A stretch of 13,585 nucleotides of DNA from DAIRGB01 sp036794765. GTDB lineage: Bacteria > Patescibacteriota > JAHJAL01. Shown here one piece after another: positions 1-6,145 of the stretch. Under the pieces are notes generated by a model. That model was not told the origin of the DNA and searched no databases. It was given only the letters and a program-made list of their open reading frames with translations. Both the position numbers and the translations under genes were made by a program. Every line of letters starts with the position of its first letter. The stretch's first letter is position 1. The DNA is taken from positions 1-13,585 of the forward strand of contig DAIRGB010000028.1 of assembly GCA_036794765.1 (NCBI GenBank). Direction: 5' to 3'.

Positions 1-30
1 CCTTAATCCCAACTTCAGATCGTATATTTA

Positions 31-80
31 TAAGAGTTTAAAAGAGTTTGTAAGAGTTTAAAAGAGTTTAAAAGCGTTTG
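31..80. repeat. Five 10-bp tandem repeats upstream of comM
   Basis: Five consecutive 10-bp units fit the pattern (T/A)AAG(A/C)GTTT(A/G): TAAGAGTTTA, AAAGAGTTTG, TAAGAGTTTA, AAAGAGTTTA and AAAGCGTTTG. Units 1-2 and 3-4 form a 20-bp block repeated with a single mismatch, so the array may have grown by 20-bp duplication. The 10-bp period is close to one helical turn, so the A- and T-rich stretches face one side of the DNA. The array ends immediately before a possible extended -10 element of comM. It could be a multi-site operator, an UP-like activating stretch, or plain slippage DNA; nothing in the sequence decides between these. Confidence 0.85.
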
Positions 81-87
81 CTATGTT
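79..87 (+). promoter_or_regulatory. Possible extended -10 of comM
   Basis: TG-c-TATGTT has the TGn extension followed by a hexamer matching TATAAT at four of six positions. It lies about 35 nt before the comM ATG and directly follows the tandem repeats. No good -35 hexamer is seen at 17 bp, which extended -10 promoters can do without. In DNA this AT-rich such a match is easily accidental. Confidence 0.25.
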
Positions 88-100
88 TGTCTCCCCGTTT

Positions 101-122
101 AGAAATTAAAAATTAATTTCTT
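101..122 (+). promoter_or_regulatory. Inverted repeat abutting the comM start codon
   Basis: AGAAATTA and TAATTTCT are perfect reverse complements separated by a 5-nt spacer (AAAAT), and the second arm ends at the base before the ATG. In the mRNA this would be a weak, A/U-only-rich hairpin filling the place where a ribosome binding site would sit; no Shine-Dalgarno sequence is visible. It could modulate initiation or be chance in an AT-rich leader. Confidence 0.3.
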
Positions 123-1637
123 ATGCTAGCAAAAATTTTTTCCGGCGCTATCGTCGGGTTGGATTGTGAATTGATTGAGGTCGAGGTGGATATTGGCCAG
201 GGGAAGCCGCATTTTTTTCTGGTGGGTTTGGCGGCCAAAGAGGTTGATGAATCAAAGGATCGGATAAGGGCGGCTTTGCTCAATGTCGGGGTAAAGTTAC
301 CCAATCAGCGGGTGACGGTCAATCTGGCGCCGGCCAATATTCGTAAAGAGGGGTCGGGTTATGACGTACCAATTTCGGTGGGGATGCTCAAGGCCGGAGG
401 CTATATTAATACTGATGTGACAGATAGTTTGTTTTATGGCGAGTTGTCTTTGAGCGGGCGGCTGCGGCCGGTCAAAGGTGCTTTGAGTCTGGCGATGATG
501 GCCCAGGAGAGAGGTTTTAAAAAGATTTTTCTTCCGGCAGACAATGCGGCCGAAGCCGCCCTGATCGATCAATTGAAAGTATTTCCGGTAAAAAATTTGC
601 AGCAACTCATATCTCATCTATCCGGAGAAGAACAAATAAATGAATATATTTTGAAAGAAGAAGAGACGACAAACAATCATGCCTTTTCTATCGATTTTGC
701 AGATATCAAAGGTCACGATCACGCCAAACGAGCCCTGGAAATTGCGGCGGCGGGCGGACACAATGTTCTACTCAGCGGTCCGCCTGGCTCGGGAAAAACT
801 TTGTTGGCAAAAAGTTTTCCGTCGATTTTGCCGCCGATGACCAAACAGGAAAAATTGGAAGTTACTCGAATATATAGTGTCGCCGGTTTATTGAATCAAA
901 AAATTGGACTAATAGCTGAACGTCCTTTTCGAAAACCACATCACACTTCTTCGTCAGCGGCGTTGGTGGGCGGCGGCAATATTCCCCGACCGGGCGAGAT
1001 CAGTTTATCGCACCGGGGAGTATTATTTTTGGACGAATTTCCGGAATTTTCTCGTTTCGCTCTGGAGGCGTTGCGCCAACCATTGGAAGATGGAATTATT
1101 ACTATCAGTCGGGCTTCGGCCAGCTTACAATTTCCGGCATCATTTATATTGATTGCGGCTATGAATCCATGTCCGTGCGGCAATTTTACTGATCGGGACA
1201 AGAAATGTGTTTGCTCGCCGATGAAGATTTTGAATTACCAAAAGAAAATATCCGGACCATTGTTGGATCGGATTGATTTGCACTTGGAGGTGCCAAGGTT
1301 GGATTTTGATAAATTAAAACAAATTACACCAAAAGAAAATTCAAAAAAAGTAAAAGAAAGGGTGATCAAAGCAAGACAGATCCAAAATTTAAGATTTACA
1401 AATACTCCGACCGTTACCAATTCGGAAATGTCGGCCAAGCAGGTAGAGATATTTTGCCAATATGATCGACCGGCGGAGGAGATTATAAAAAAGGCGGTGG
1501 ACAAAATGAATTTGTCACCGCGGTCTTTTCATCGATTATTGAAAGTGTCACGCACGATTGCCGATTTGGCAGGAAAAGAAACCATTGATTCACTACATGT
1601 AGCCGAGGCTTTGCAGTATCGGACGAGAGTGGAATAA
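123..1637 (+). CDS. comM: ComM/YifB family AAA+ ATPase (Mg-chelatase-like)
   Basis: Full-length 504-aa member of the YifB/ComM family, which is usually about 500 aa. Order of parts: N-terminal ChlI-like domain (about 1-165, starting with the typical MLAKIFSGAI), Mg-chelatase-type AAA+ core (about 190-400), and C-terminal Mg-chelatase domain (about 405-500). Visible motifs are Walker A GPPGSGKT at 219-226, Walker B VLFLDEF at 300-306, and LLDRID at 380-385. A four-cysteine cluster (Cys350, 352, 362, 364) in the NPCPCG...CVC segment is typical of this family. ComM homologues studied in Vibrio and Acinetobacter are hexameric helicases that drive branch migration of incoming DNA during natural transformation, in the cytoplasm. 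The name resembles Mg-chelatase, but a role in chlorophyll synthesis is not suggested here. The start is the first ATG matching the family N-terminus; no Shine-Dalgarno is visible. The gene converges on the next gene with only 2 bp between stop codons. Confidence 0.96.
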   Translation: MLAKIFSGAIVGLDCELIEVEVDIGQGKPHFFLVGLAAKEVDESKDRIRAALLNVGVKLPNQRVTVNLAPANIRKEGSGYDVPISVGMLKAGGYINTDVTDSLFYGELSLSGRLRPVKGALSLAMMAQERGFKKIFLPADNAAEAALIDQLKVFPVKNLQQLISHLSGEEQINEYILKEEETTNNHAFSIDFADIKGHDHAKRALEIAAAGGHNVLLSGPPGSGKTLLAKSFPSILPPMTKQEKLEVTRIYSVAGLLNQKIGLIAERPFRKPHHTSSSAALVGGGNIPRPGEISLSHRGVLFLDEFPEFSRFALEALRQPLEDGIITISRASASLQFPASFILIAAMNPCPCGNFTDRDKKCVCSPMKILNYQKKISGPLLDRIDLHLEVPRLDFDKLKQITPKENSKKVKERVIKARQIQNLRFTNTPTVTNSEMSAKQVEIFCQYDRPAEEIIKKAVDKMNLSPRSFHRLLKVSRTIADLAGKETIDSLHVAEALQYRTRVE

Positions 1638-1639
1638 CA

Positions 1640-2197
1640 TTAAAACTGAAAAGGACGATCTTCTTGGGTAAATTTTTTAGTTTTATTACTTTTGGAGGTG
1701 TACCGCCCAATAGTCTCTTTGAGATACTTACACAAAGTAATCTTGTCTAAAACAGATACAAAGTTTTGCAAAATCGGCTCACGATTTTTGTTTTCTTTGA
1801 TGCGTTTGACAAATTCGAGCAATGGACATTGGGGATTTCCAGTGTGAACACGGTATTCGTATCCCAATTTTTTCATAGCATTAAAAAACAGATGTTGTTG
1901 GCTGATAAATCGATTGACTTCTTCGACACGAGAAAAGGTGATGGTTTTGATTTTTAGATTCTCGGTGCGTTTGCCAACACGATAGGTTTGATCGCTACCG
2001 TTTTCGATAATGCTATATATAGCCAAAATACATCCTTTGAAGTAATCCGGATTATCAAGTTTTTCTGAAAAAGCGATTTTGGATTTTTCCGAATCCAATA
2101 GCCAAGTTTGAATTTCCTCATAGCCGTTTTTGACAAAATCGGGGTTATGGGGTCGGTAAATTTCATTGTCTGAAAATTTTTTTTCCAAGGTGTCCAT
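1640..2197 (-). CDS. Hypothetical protein, 185 aa
   Basis: I do not recognise this protein. It is predicted soluble: no signal peptide and no convincing membrane span. The N-terminal half is acidic and charged; the tail (about 166-175) is rich in Lys and Ser. Cysteines at 56, 124 and 156 do not form a known metal motif. Start ATG at 2195-2197, with no Shine-Dalgarno. It is third in the - strand run ugd, membrane SAM protein, this gene, with a 66-bp gap upstream holding a possible promoter of its own. Its stop lies 2 bp from the comM stop on the opposite strand. The frame is open for 185 codons, has no better competing frame, and fits tightly between neighbours, so I take it as real, but there is no homology support. 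Confidence 0.65.
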   Translation of the reverse strand: MDTLEKKFSDNEIYRPHNPDFVKNGYEEIQTWLLDSEKSKIAFSEKLDNPDYFKGCILAIYSIIENGSDQTYRVGKRTENLKIKTITFSRVEEVNRFISQQHLFFNAMKKLGYEYRVHTGNPQCPLLEFVKRIKENKNREPILQNFVSVLDKITLCKYLKETIGRYTSKSNKTKKFTQEDRPFQF

Positions 2198-2224
2198 AAA
2201 TATTTATTTGGATAATATGGTAAT

Positions 2225-2253
2225 AATATAATCCTGAAAAATCCGGGGAGCAA
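2225..2253 (-). promoter_or_regulatory. Possible promoter of the 185-aa gene
   Basis: On the - strand TTGCTC (2253-2248) is followed by a 17-bp spacer and TATATT (2230-2225). The -10 matches consensus at five of six positions and the -35 at three of six. The 185-aa gene starts 28 bp downstream. The spacing is ideal but the -35 is poor; the gene may instead be read through from ugd. Confidence 0.35.
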
Positions 2254-2263
2254 GAGTTTTTTG

Positions 2264-3037
2264 TCAATTTGGCGAGAGTGCTTTACTCGAGACAAAAATA
2301 GTCAAATATGACAGAGTGGCGACGATCAAACCAAAACCAAAACCCAGCTGCAAAATAATCAAAGTTCCCAGGACTAATCCTAGAACACCAAAAATGGCAC
2401 TAATGCTAAAAAACCAAGGAATAAGAGGGGATGGGATTTGTTTGATAGCGGAGGGGTAAGGCATGCCAAGAAAAAAGGCCAAAGGAGCGATTTGAATGAA
2501 GCAAATAAGGATTTTTGATTGAATCGACCAAAGATTGGTGCCAGGGAAGACAAAAAAGCAGGATAACAAATTGACAACCAAGAGACCGACGATAATCATC
2601 GGAACCAAGTATCGATTTTTGGAGGTAAAAAATAAAGAAAAACGACTACCAACACCACTTAACGTTAAAAATATGAATAAAACAAAAACCAGCGCATAAA
2701 TCGGGTGTCCAAGATAAACGGTCAAACGCCCCAGCAAAGAGACTTCTGCCATCATAAACCCCAGGCCAATAGTGGCAAAATAGTAAATACGTTGGCGGAG
2801 AAAAGATCGACCGAATCGATTAATGATGGGGGATTTAAACCAAGGCAGCAATATTATCAGAAGTCCGATTAACAAAAAAATAAGACAAAAAATAATTAGA
2901 TTGTTGACTGCCGACGAGGTCAGATTTTGATCATTCCAAAAAGAATAATCGGAAAAAATTTGTGTTAGGGAAAAGAAGTTGAAGAAAAATGGTCGATCGT
3001 CGGTAGGGGGAGTAAGATCCGAGGGATATTGGTTGTG
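2264..3037 (-). pseudogene. C-terminal membrane half of the spermidine-synthase-like protein, after the in-frame TAG
   Basis: This segment continues the 3038-4633 gene in exactly the same reading frame after its TAG stop; together they make 789 codons. The first residues after the stop run through PPTDDRPFFFNFF (codons 542-554), which looks like the conserved linker of this family, showing the coding sequence was intact across the break. About seven hydrophobic helices follow, with the motifs GFMMAEVSLLGR (about 625-636) and GMPYPSAI (723-730), both matching the family's C-terminal membrane domain. The stop is TGA. A gene caller would start a separate ORF at a TTG at 2875, but that start lies inside a membrane helix and would lose the linker, so I doubt it is a true independent gene. 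Whether this half is made depends on read-through of the TAG. Functional alternatives: recent nonsense mutation, assembly error, or deliberate read-through. Confidence 0.8.
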
Positions 3038-3040
3038 CTA
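3038..3040 (-). other. Single in-frame amber codon (position 532 of 789)
   Basis: The - strand reads CAA AAA AAA TAG CAC AAC. The codons before and after are in one frame, and no other stop occurs between 4633 and 2264. The TAG directly follows a run of eight A, but an insertion or deletion there cannot explain the break, because both other frames after the run reach a stop within about 30-40 codons. One base change (for example AAG or CAG) would restore the full protein. A TAG at 8366-8368 closes another gene just before a terminator, so TAG is probably a normal stop in this organism. Confidence 0.9.
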
Positions 3041-4633
3041 TTTTTTTTGATTAAAGTCTTGAATAAACCGACTGATCGGATTGTCTTGATTTTGCCCGGG
3101 AAGATAAAGAATCGGAAATTGCAGTTCTTGGCCCAGCTGTCCAATTTGCTCAAGCTGAGCGGCGGAGTATGGTTGTTTTTGGACCAAGACAACCGCCAAG
3201 CCTTGATCGGACTGAGTGCGGGAAAAATTGGCGACGACAGCAATGTGCTGGCGGGGATCAGACACACCTGATTGTTGGAGGGCGGACAAGGAAAGGGAAG
3301 CCAGTCGTTGAATTTCAGCCGGCCGAGAGGGAGAATACCAACGGACAAAAGACAAAATGCCCCGTTCGCTGAGATGATCAAGATATTGCGCGAAAGCTTC
3401 AAGGGTATAAAGTTGATTTTCGGTCAAGGCAAAAGCGTTGGCAGCTGAAGCCGCCCAGGTGTCAATCAGTGAAGCGACGATCAAATCATATTTTTTGTCT
3501 GAATTAGTTAGATGAGAACGCGCATCAGCAACCGCAATATCGACGTCAGGTCGATCGTACAAATGTCCGGAAAAATCGGACAATTTGTTTTTAACCAGAT
3601 CAACAATCAAGGAATTGATTTCGGCGCCGTCTACCTGAGACGCACCGGCAACCAAACCGGTCAAAACATCATGCCCGCCGCCGGCACCGATCACATATAC
3701 TTGCGGCGCGGGCGACAACAAACGATAGGCAAAAGCCGGTAAATCTGATTTGAGCCAGTCAAATTGAGACAAGTCACCGGAAAAATGATGAAGTGGGGTC
3801 AGAGCATTGGCGTCTATTAATAATGGTAAAAAATCCGGCGCGGTCGGTTGTGGCACGACAGGACTCAATGACCAGTAAAAACTTTTTTGGCTATGATTTT
3901 TCCAAGCGGTTATTTGCGAAATAGTATTCCAGCCTTCATAAAGTAATTGCGATTTTAACGTACTGTTTTTGGTTGATTCCAAAGAGATAATCTGAGCGGG
4001 ATAACTTTTTATCAGCAAAAACAAAAGAGTAAAAATACATAGTAAGCGCAATAAATATGATTTAAATTTGTCTGGATGTGCATTCGAGAATATCAAGCTG
4101 GCAACTAGAGACAAAAGCGAGAGAATCAATAATGAATTTGGAGCACCGAGCAAATTGATTATTATCAGAACTAAAAGACAGCCAAAACCAGCGCCGAGCA
4201 AATCCGCGGAATAGAGATGATTGATTTGTTGGGAAAATTTTGTAAAAGACAAACTCAGAATCAAGCTACCAAAAAAGAAAGGGACAACAAAATATAAACT
4301 CAGCCAAAAAACCGAGTAAGGACCGGCGGGATAATTGATGCAAATCAGACCGAGACCAATCGAAATCCCCAAAAGAAGCGACCACAAAGACAATTGTTGC
4401 GAAAGTTTTTCCGATTTGGTCAAGCCGGGAAATATAAATAAAACCAAACCGGCGAGAGAAGCGCCGGTGAGACAAATAGAAATCGCTAGAAAAGCATAGT
4501 GATACCAAAAAATCACCGAAAAAATTCGGGTTAACACGATCTCCAATGATAACAAGGTAACGCTAACCAAGGAGATAGCGATCAGAAAGACAATAGTTGG
4601 ACGAGTGCTTTGATTTGGCTTGATGATTTCCAA
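3038..4633 (-). CDS. Spermidine-synthase-like membrane protein with SAM-binding domain (N-terminal part, amber-truncated)
   Basis: 531 codons up to a TAG; the family is normally about 750-800 aa, and the missing part lies in the same frame downstream. About seven hydrophobic helices (roughly 12-210) precede a soluble Rossmann domain of the spermidine synthase/methyltransferase type: nucleotide-binding loop VIGAGGG (314-320), acidic GAEIN with Glu338, VADAR with Asp370, then YDLIVASLIDTW (382-393) followed by AASAANAFALTENQLYT. The aspartate-rich catalytic stretch of true spermidine synthases is replaced by SLIDTW, so polyamine synthesis is not assured; the substrate of this membrane subfamily is unknown to me. 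The start is TTG at 4631-4633, since an in-frame stop lies nine codon-bases upstream and the whole 531-codon stretch has no internal Met. It starts 20 bp after the ugd stop, so co-transcription with ugd is likely. Confidence 0.8.
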   Translation of the reverse strand: MEIIKPNQSTRPTIVFLIAISLVSVTLLSLEIVLTRIFSVIFWYHYAFLAISICLTGASLAGLVLFIFPGLTKSEKLSQQLSLWSLLLGISIGLGLICINYPAGPYSVFWLSLYFVVPFFFGSLILSLSFTKFSQQINHLYSADLLGAGFGCLLVLIIINLLGAPNSLLILSLLSLVASLIFSNAHPDKFKSYLLRLLCIFTLLFLLIKSYPAQIISLESTKNSTLKSQLLYEGWNTISQITAWKNHSQKSFYWSLSPVVPQPTAPDFLPLLIDANALTPLHHFSGDLSQFDWLKSDLPAFAYRLLSPAPQVYVIGAGGGHDVLTGLVAGASQVDGAEINSLIVDLVKNKLSDFSGHLYDRPDVDIAVADARSHLTNSDKKYDLIVASLIDTWAASAANAFALTENQLYTLEAFAQYLDHLSERGILSFVRWYSPSRPAEIQRLASLSLSALQQSGVSDPRQHIAVVANFSRTQSDQGLAVVLVQKQPYSAAQLEQIGQLGQELQFPILYLPGQNQDNPISRFIQDFNQKK

Positions 4634-4653
4634 GATAAGTTAATATTTCAACT

Positions 4654-5952
4654 TTAGCGACCGATGCTAAAATATTGGAAACCTAGTTTTTTGACTCGGG
4701 CCGGATCGTAGAGATTGCGACCGTCAAAAATAAGCGGTTGACGGAGTGATTTTTTTATTTTGCCAAAATCAGGTTCCCGATAATCATTCCACTCGGTTAG
4801 AACCAATAGGGCATCTGCGTTTTTGAGGGCTTCGTAATTGTCAAAAGAATACTTAATTTGTTTACCAAAAATATTTTTGGCGGTTTCGATCGCTTCCGGA
4901 TCGTGGGCGACGATTTTGGCACCGGCAGCGAGAAGATCACGGATAACCGGGATAGAAGGCGATTCACGCATATCGTCGGTTTTGGCCTTGAAGGCTAAGC
5001 CCCAGATGGCGATGGTTTTGTTTTTCAAATCTTTGCCAAAATACTTGATGACTTTATCGGACATAACATGTTTTTGGCGCTCATTGACTGACTCGACAGC
5101 TCGAAGCAATTCAAGATCATAATCATTTTCTTTGGCGGTTTTAATGATAGCTTTGACGTCCTTGGGGAAACAGGAGCCACCGTAGCCGGGACCAGGGAAA
5201 AGAAATTTTGAACCAATGCGACTATCGGATCCGATACCTTTGCGGATCAAATCAATGTCGGCGCCCAATTTTTCACAGAGATTGGCGAGATCATTCATAA
5301 AAGAAATGCGGGTGGCCAACATGGCGTTGGCGGCATATTTGGTAAGTTCAGCAGAACGCAAGTCCATTTTGATAATCGGAGCGCCGGTATCGATAAATGG
5401 TTGGTATAGCTCTTCCATAACAGCAAAAGCTTTATTGCTATGAGCGCCAATGACGATACGCTCCGGATGCATAAAATCCGGAACCGCCGCGCCTTCTTTG
5501 AGAAATTCCGGATTGGAAACAACGTCAAATTTGTGTTTGGTGTATTTGGCTACGGTTTCTCGTACTTTCTCCGCCGTGCCGACCGGCACGGTAGATTTAT
5601 CGACAATTATTTTGTAACCGTTCATGGCCAGGCCGATAGTTTTGGCGGCAGCGAGAACGTGTTGCAGGTCGGCCGAACCGTCTTCAGCCGGCGGGGTTCC
5701 AACGGAGATAAAACAAATATCACTTTTTTGAATAGCTTTTTTGATATCGGTTGAAAATTTCAGCCGTCCATTGTCGATATTGCGGAGAACGATATCGTCC
5801 AGACCGGGTTCAAAAATGGGAATGATTCCCTTATTCAATTTTTTGATTTTTTCTTGATCAACATCAACACATATTACGTCATTACCTGTTTCAGCAAAAC
5901 AAGCGCCATCCACCAGGCCGACGTAACCGGTGCCGATTACGGTTAGTTTCAT
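4654..5952 (-). CDS. ugd: UDP-glucose 6-dehydrogenase
   Basis: Cytoplasmic enzyme oxidising UDP-glucose to UDP-glucuronate with two NAD+, supplying acidic sugar donors for capsule, exopolysaccharide or glycoprotein glycans. The 432-aa length is normal for the bacterial family. N-terminal NAD-binding Rossmann domain with GTGYVGL (7-13) and Asp30 at the end of beta-2; STVPVGT (120-126); NPEFLKEGAAVPDF (147-160) with the conserved Glu151; Lys205 in the central helix region; catalytic nucleophile Cys261 in GPGYGGSCFPKD (254-265); C-terminal UDP-binding domain with KTDDMRESPS (324-333). All key residues are present, so it should be active. Start is ATG at 5950-5952, which gives the standard MKLTVIGTGYVG N-terminus; no Shine-Dalgarno is visible. 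It leads the - strand operon and has a strong promoter match 36-65 bp upstream. UDP-N-acetyl-mannosamine dehydrogenase is a relative, but the sequence fits the Ugd/TuaD branch better. Confidence 0.96.
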   Translation of the reverse strand: MKLTVIGTGYVGLVDGACFAETGNDVICVDVDQEKIKKLNKGIIPIFEPGLDDIVLRNIDNGRLKFSTDIKKAIQKSDICFISVGTPPAEDGSADLQHVLAAAKTIGLAMNGYKIIVDKSTVPVGTAEKVRETVAKYTKHKFDVVSNPEFLKEGAAVPDFMHPERIVIGAHSNKAFAVMEELYQPFIDTGAPIIKMDLRSAELTKYAANAMLATRISFMNDLANLCEKLGADIDLIRKGIGSDSRIGSKFLFPGPGYGGSCFPKDVKAIIKTAKENDYDLELLRAVESVNERQKHVMSDKVIKYFGKDLKNKTIAIWGLAFKAKTDDMRESPSIPVIRDLLAAGAKIVAHDPEAIETAKNIFGKQIKYSFDNYEALKNADALLVLTEWNDYREPDFGKIKKSLRQPLIFDGRNLYDPARVKKLGFQYFSIGR

Positions 5953-5987
5953 GAAGAGATAAATAATAATAAAAAATTGATACTTAA

Positions 5988-6017
5988 AATATACTTACAA
6001 TAAATATCATTTGTCAA
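5988..6017 (-). promoter_or_regulatory. Promoter of ugd
   Basis: On the - strand a perfect TTGACA (6017-6012) is followed by an 18-bp spacer and TATATT (5993-5988), five of six to the -10 consensus. The ugd ATG lies 35 bp downstream of the -10. This is the best sigma70-type match in the window. Confidence 0.7.
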
Positions 6018-6024
6018 AGTGATA
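6005..6024. promoter_or_regulatory. Possible operator, TATCA-N10-TGATA over the ugd -35
   Basis: An imperfect dyad reads TATCATTT, a 4-nt centre, then AAGTGATA, with one mismatched pair. Its centre coincides with the -35 hexamer of the ugd promoter. The 5-N10-5 layout is typical of dimeric repressor sites, and binding here would block ugd. AT-rich DNA gives such dyads by chance fairly often, and no regulator gene is in view. Confidence 0.3.
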
Positions 6025-6065
6025 ATAAACAGCAAATAAATGCACTAAGAACAAAAACGCTCTTA

Positions 6066-6094
6066 TTGACTTTATTTTCACGATATTATATCTT
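6066..6094 (+). promoter_or_regulatory. Promoter of the five-repeat secreted protein gene
   Basis: TTGACT (6066-6071, five of six) is followed by a 17-bp spacer and TATCTT (6089-6094, four of six). A perfect 11-bp palindrome GATAT-T-ATATC (6082-6092) overlaps the -10. The proposed start codon at 6146 is about 50 bp downstream. It is back to back with the ugd promoter, 48 bp between the two -35 elements. Confidence 0.55.
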
Positions 6095-6135
6095 GATAAT
6101 AAATTAACATATATAAATGTATAAGTTATTATTAT

Positions 6136-6143
6136 GGAGAAGG
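6136..6143 (+). promoter_or_regulatory. Shine-Dalgarno deciding the start at 6146
   Basis: GGAGAAGG lies just before the ATG at 6146-6148, with the GGAG core six bases away. The upstream ATG at 6134 overlaps this site and has only AT-rich DNA before it. This is the only clear Shine-Dalgarno before a gene in the window. Confidence 0.6.
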
Positions 6144-6145
6144 TA

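Noticed and set aside
31..80. CRISPR-like array
   Set aside because: Units are 10 bp and adjacent with no spacers, and there are no cas genes in the window.
297..1201. Antisense open frames within comM
   Set aside because: comM is full length with all family motifs; these are mirror frames of its coding bias.
2264..2266. TGA recoded as glycine, as in Gracilibacteria/SR1
   Set aside because: This TGA ends the membrane protein at the length expected for its family, and no gene here needs TGA to be read through.
2264..2875. The 203-codon ORF as an independent membrane protein gene
   Set aside because: Its TTG start falls inside a hydrophobic helix, and the same frame is open and family-like back to the TAG at 3038.
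3029..3055. Frameshift or slippage at the run of eight A as the cause of the split gene
   Set aside because: Both halves are in the same frame; the two other frames after the run hit stops within about 30-40 codons, so slippage would not restore the protein.
3169..3742. Open frames of 67-80 codons on the + strand opposite the SAM domain
   Set aside because: They are antisense shadows of a domain with clear motifs on the - strand and have no start signals.
6134..6136. Upstream ATG as the start of the five-repeat protein
   Set aside because: It overlaps the Shine-Dalgarno GGAGAAGG that fits the ATG at 6146, and it has no binding site of its own; both remain possible, differing by four residues.
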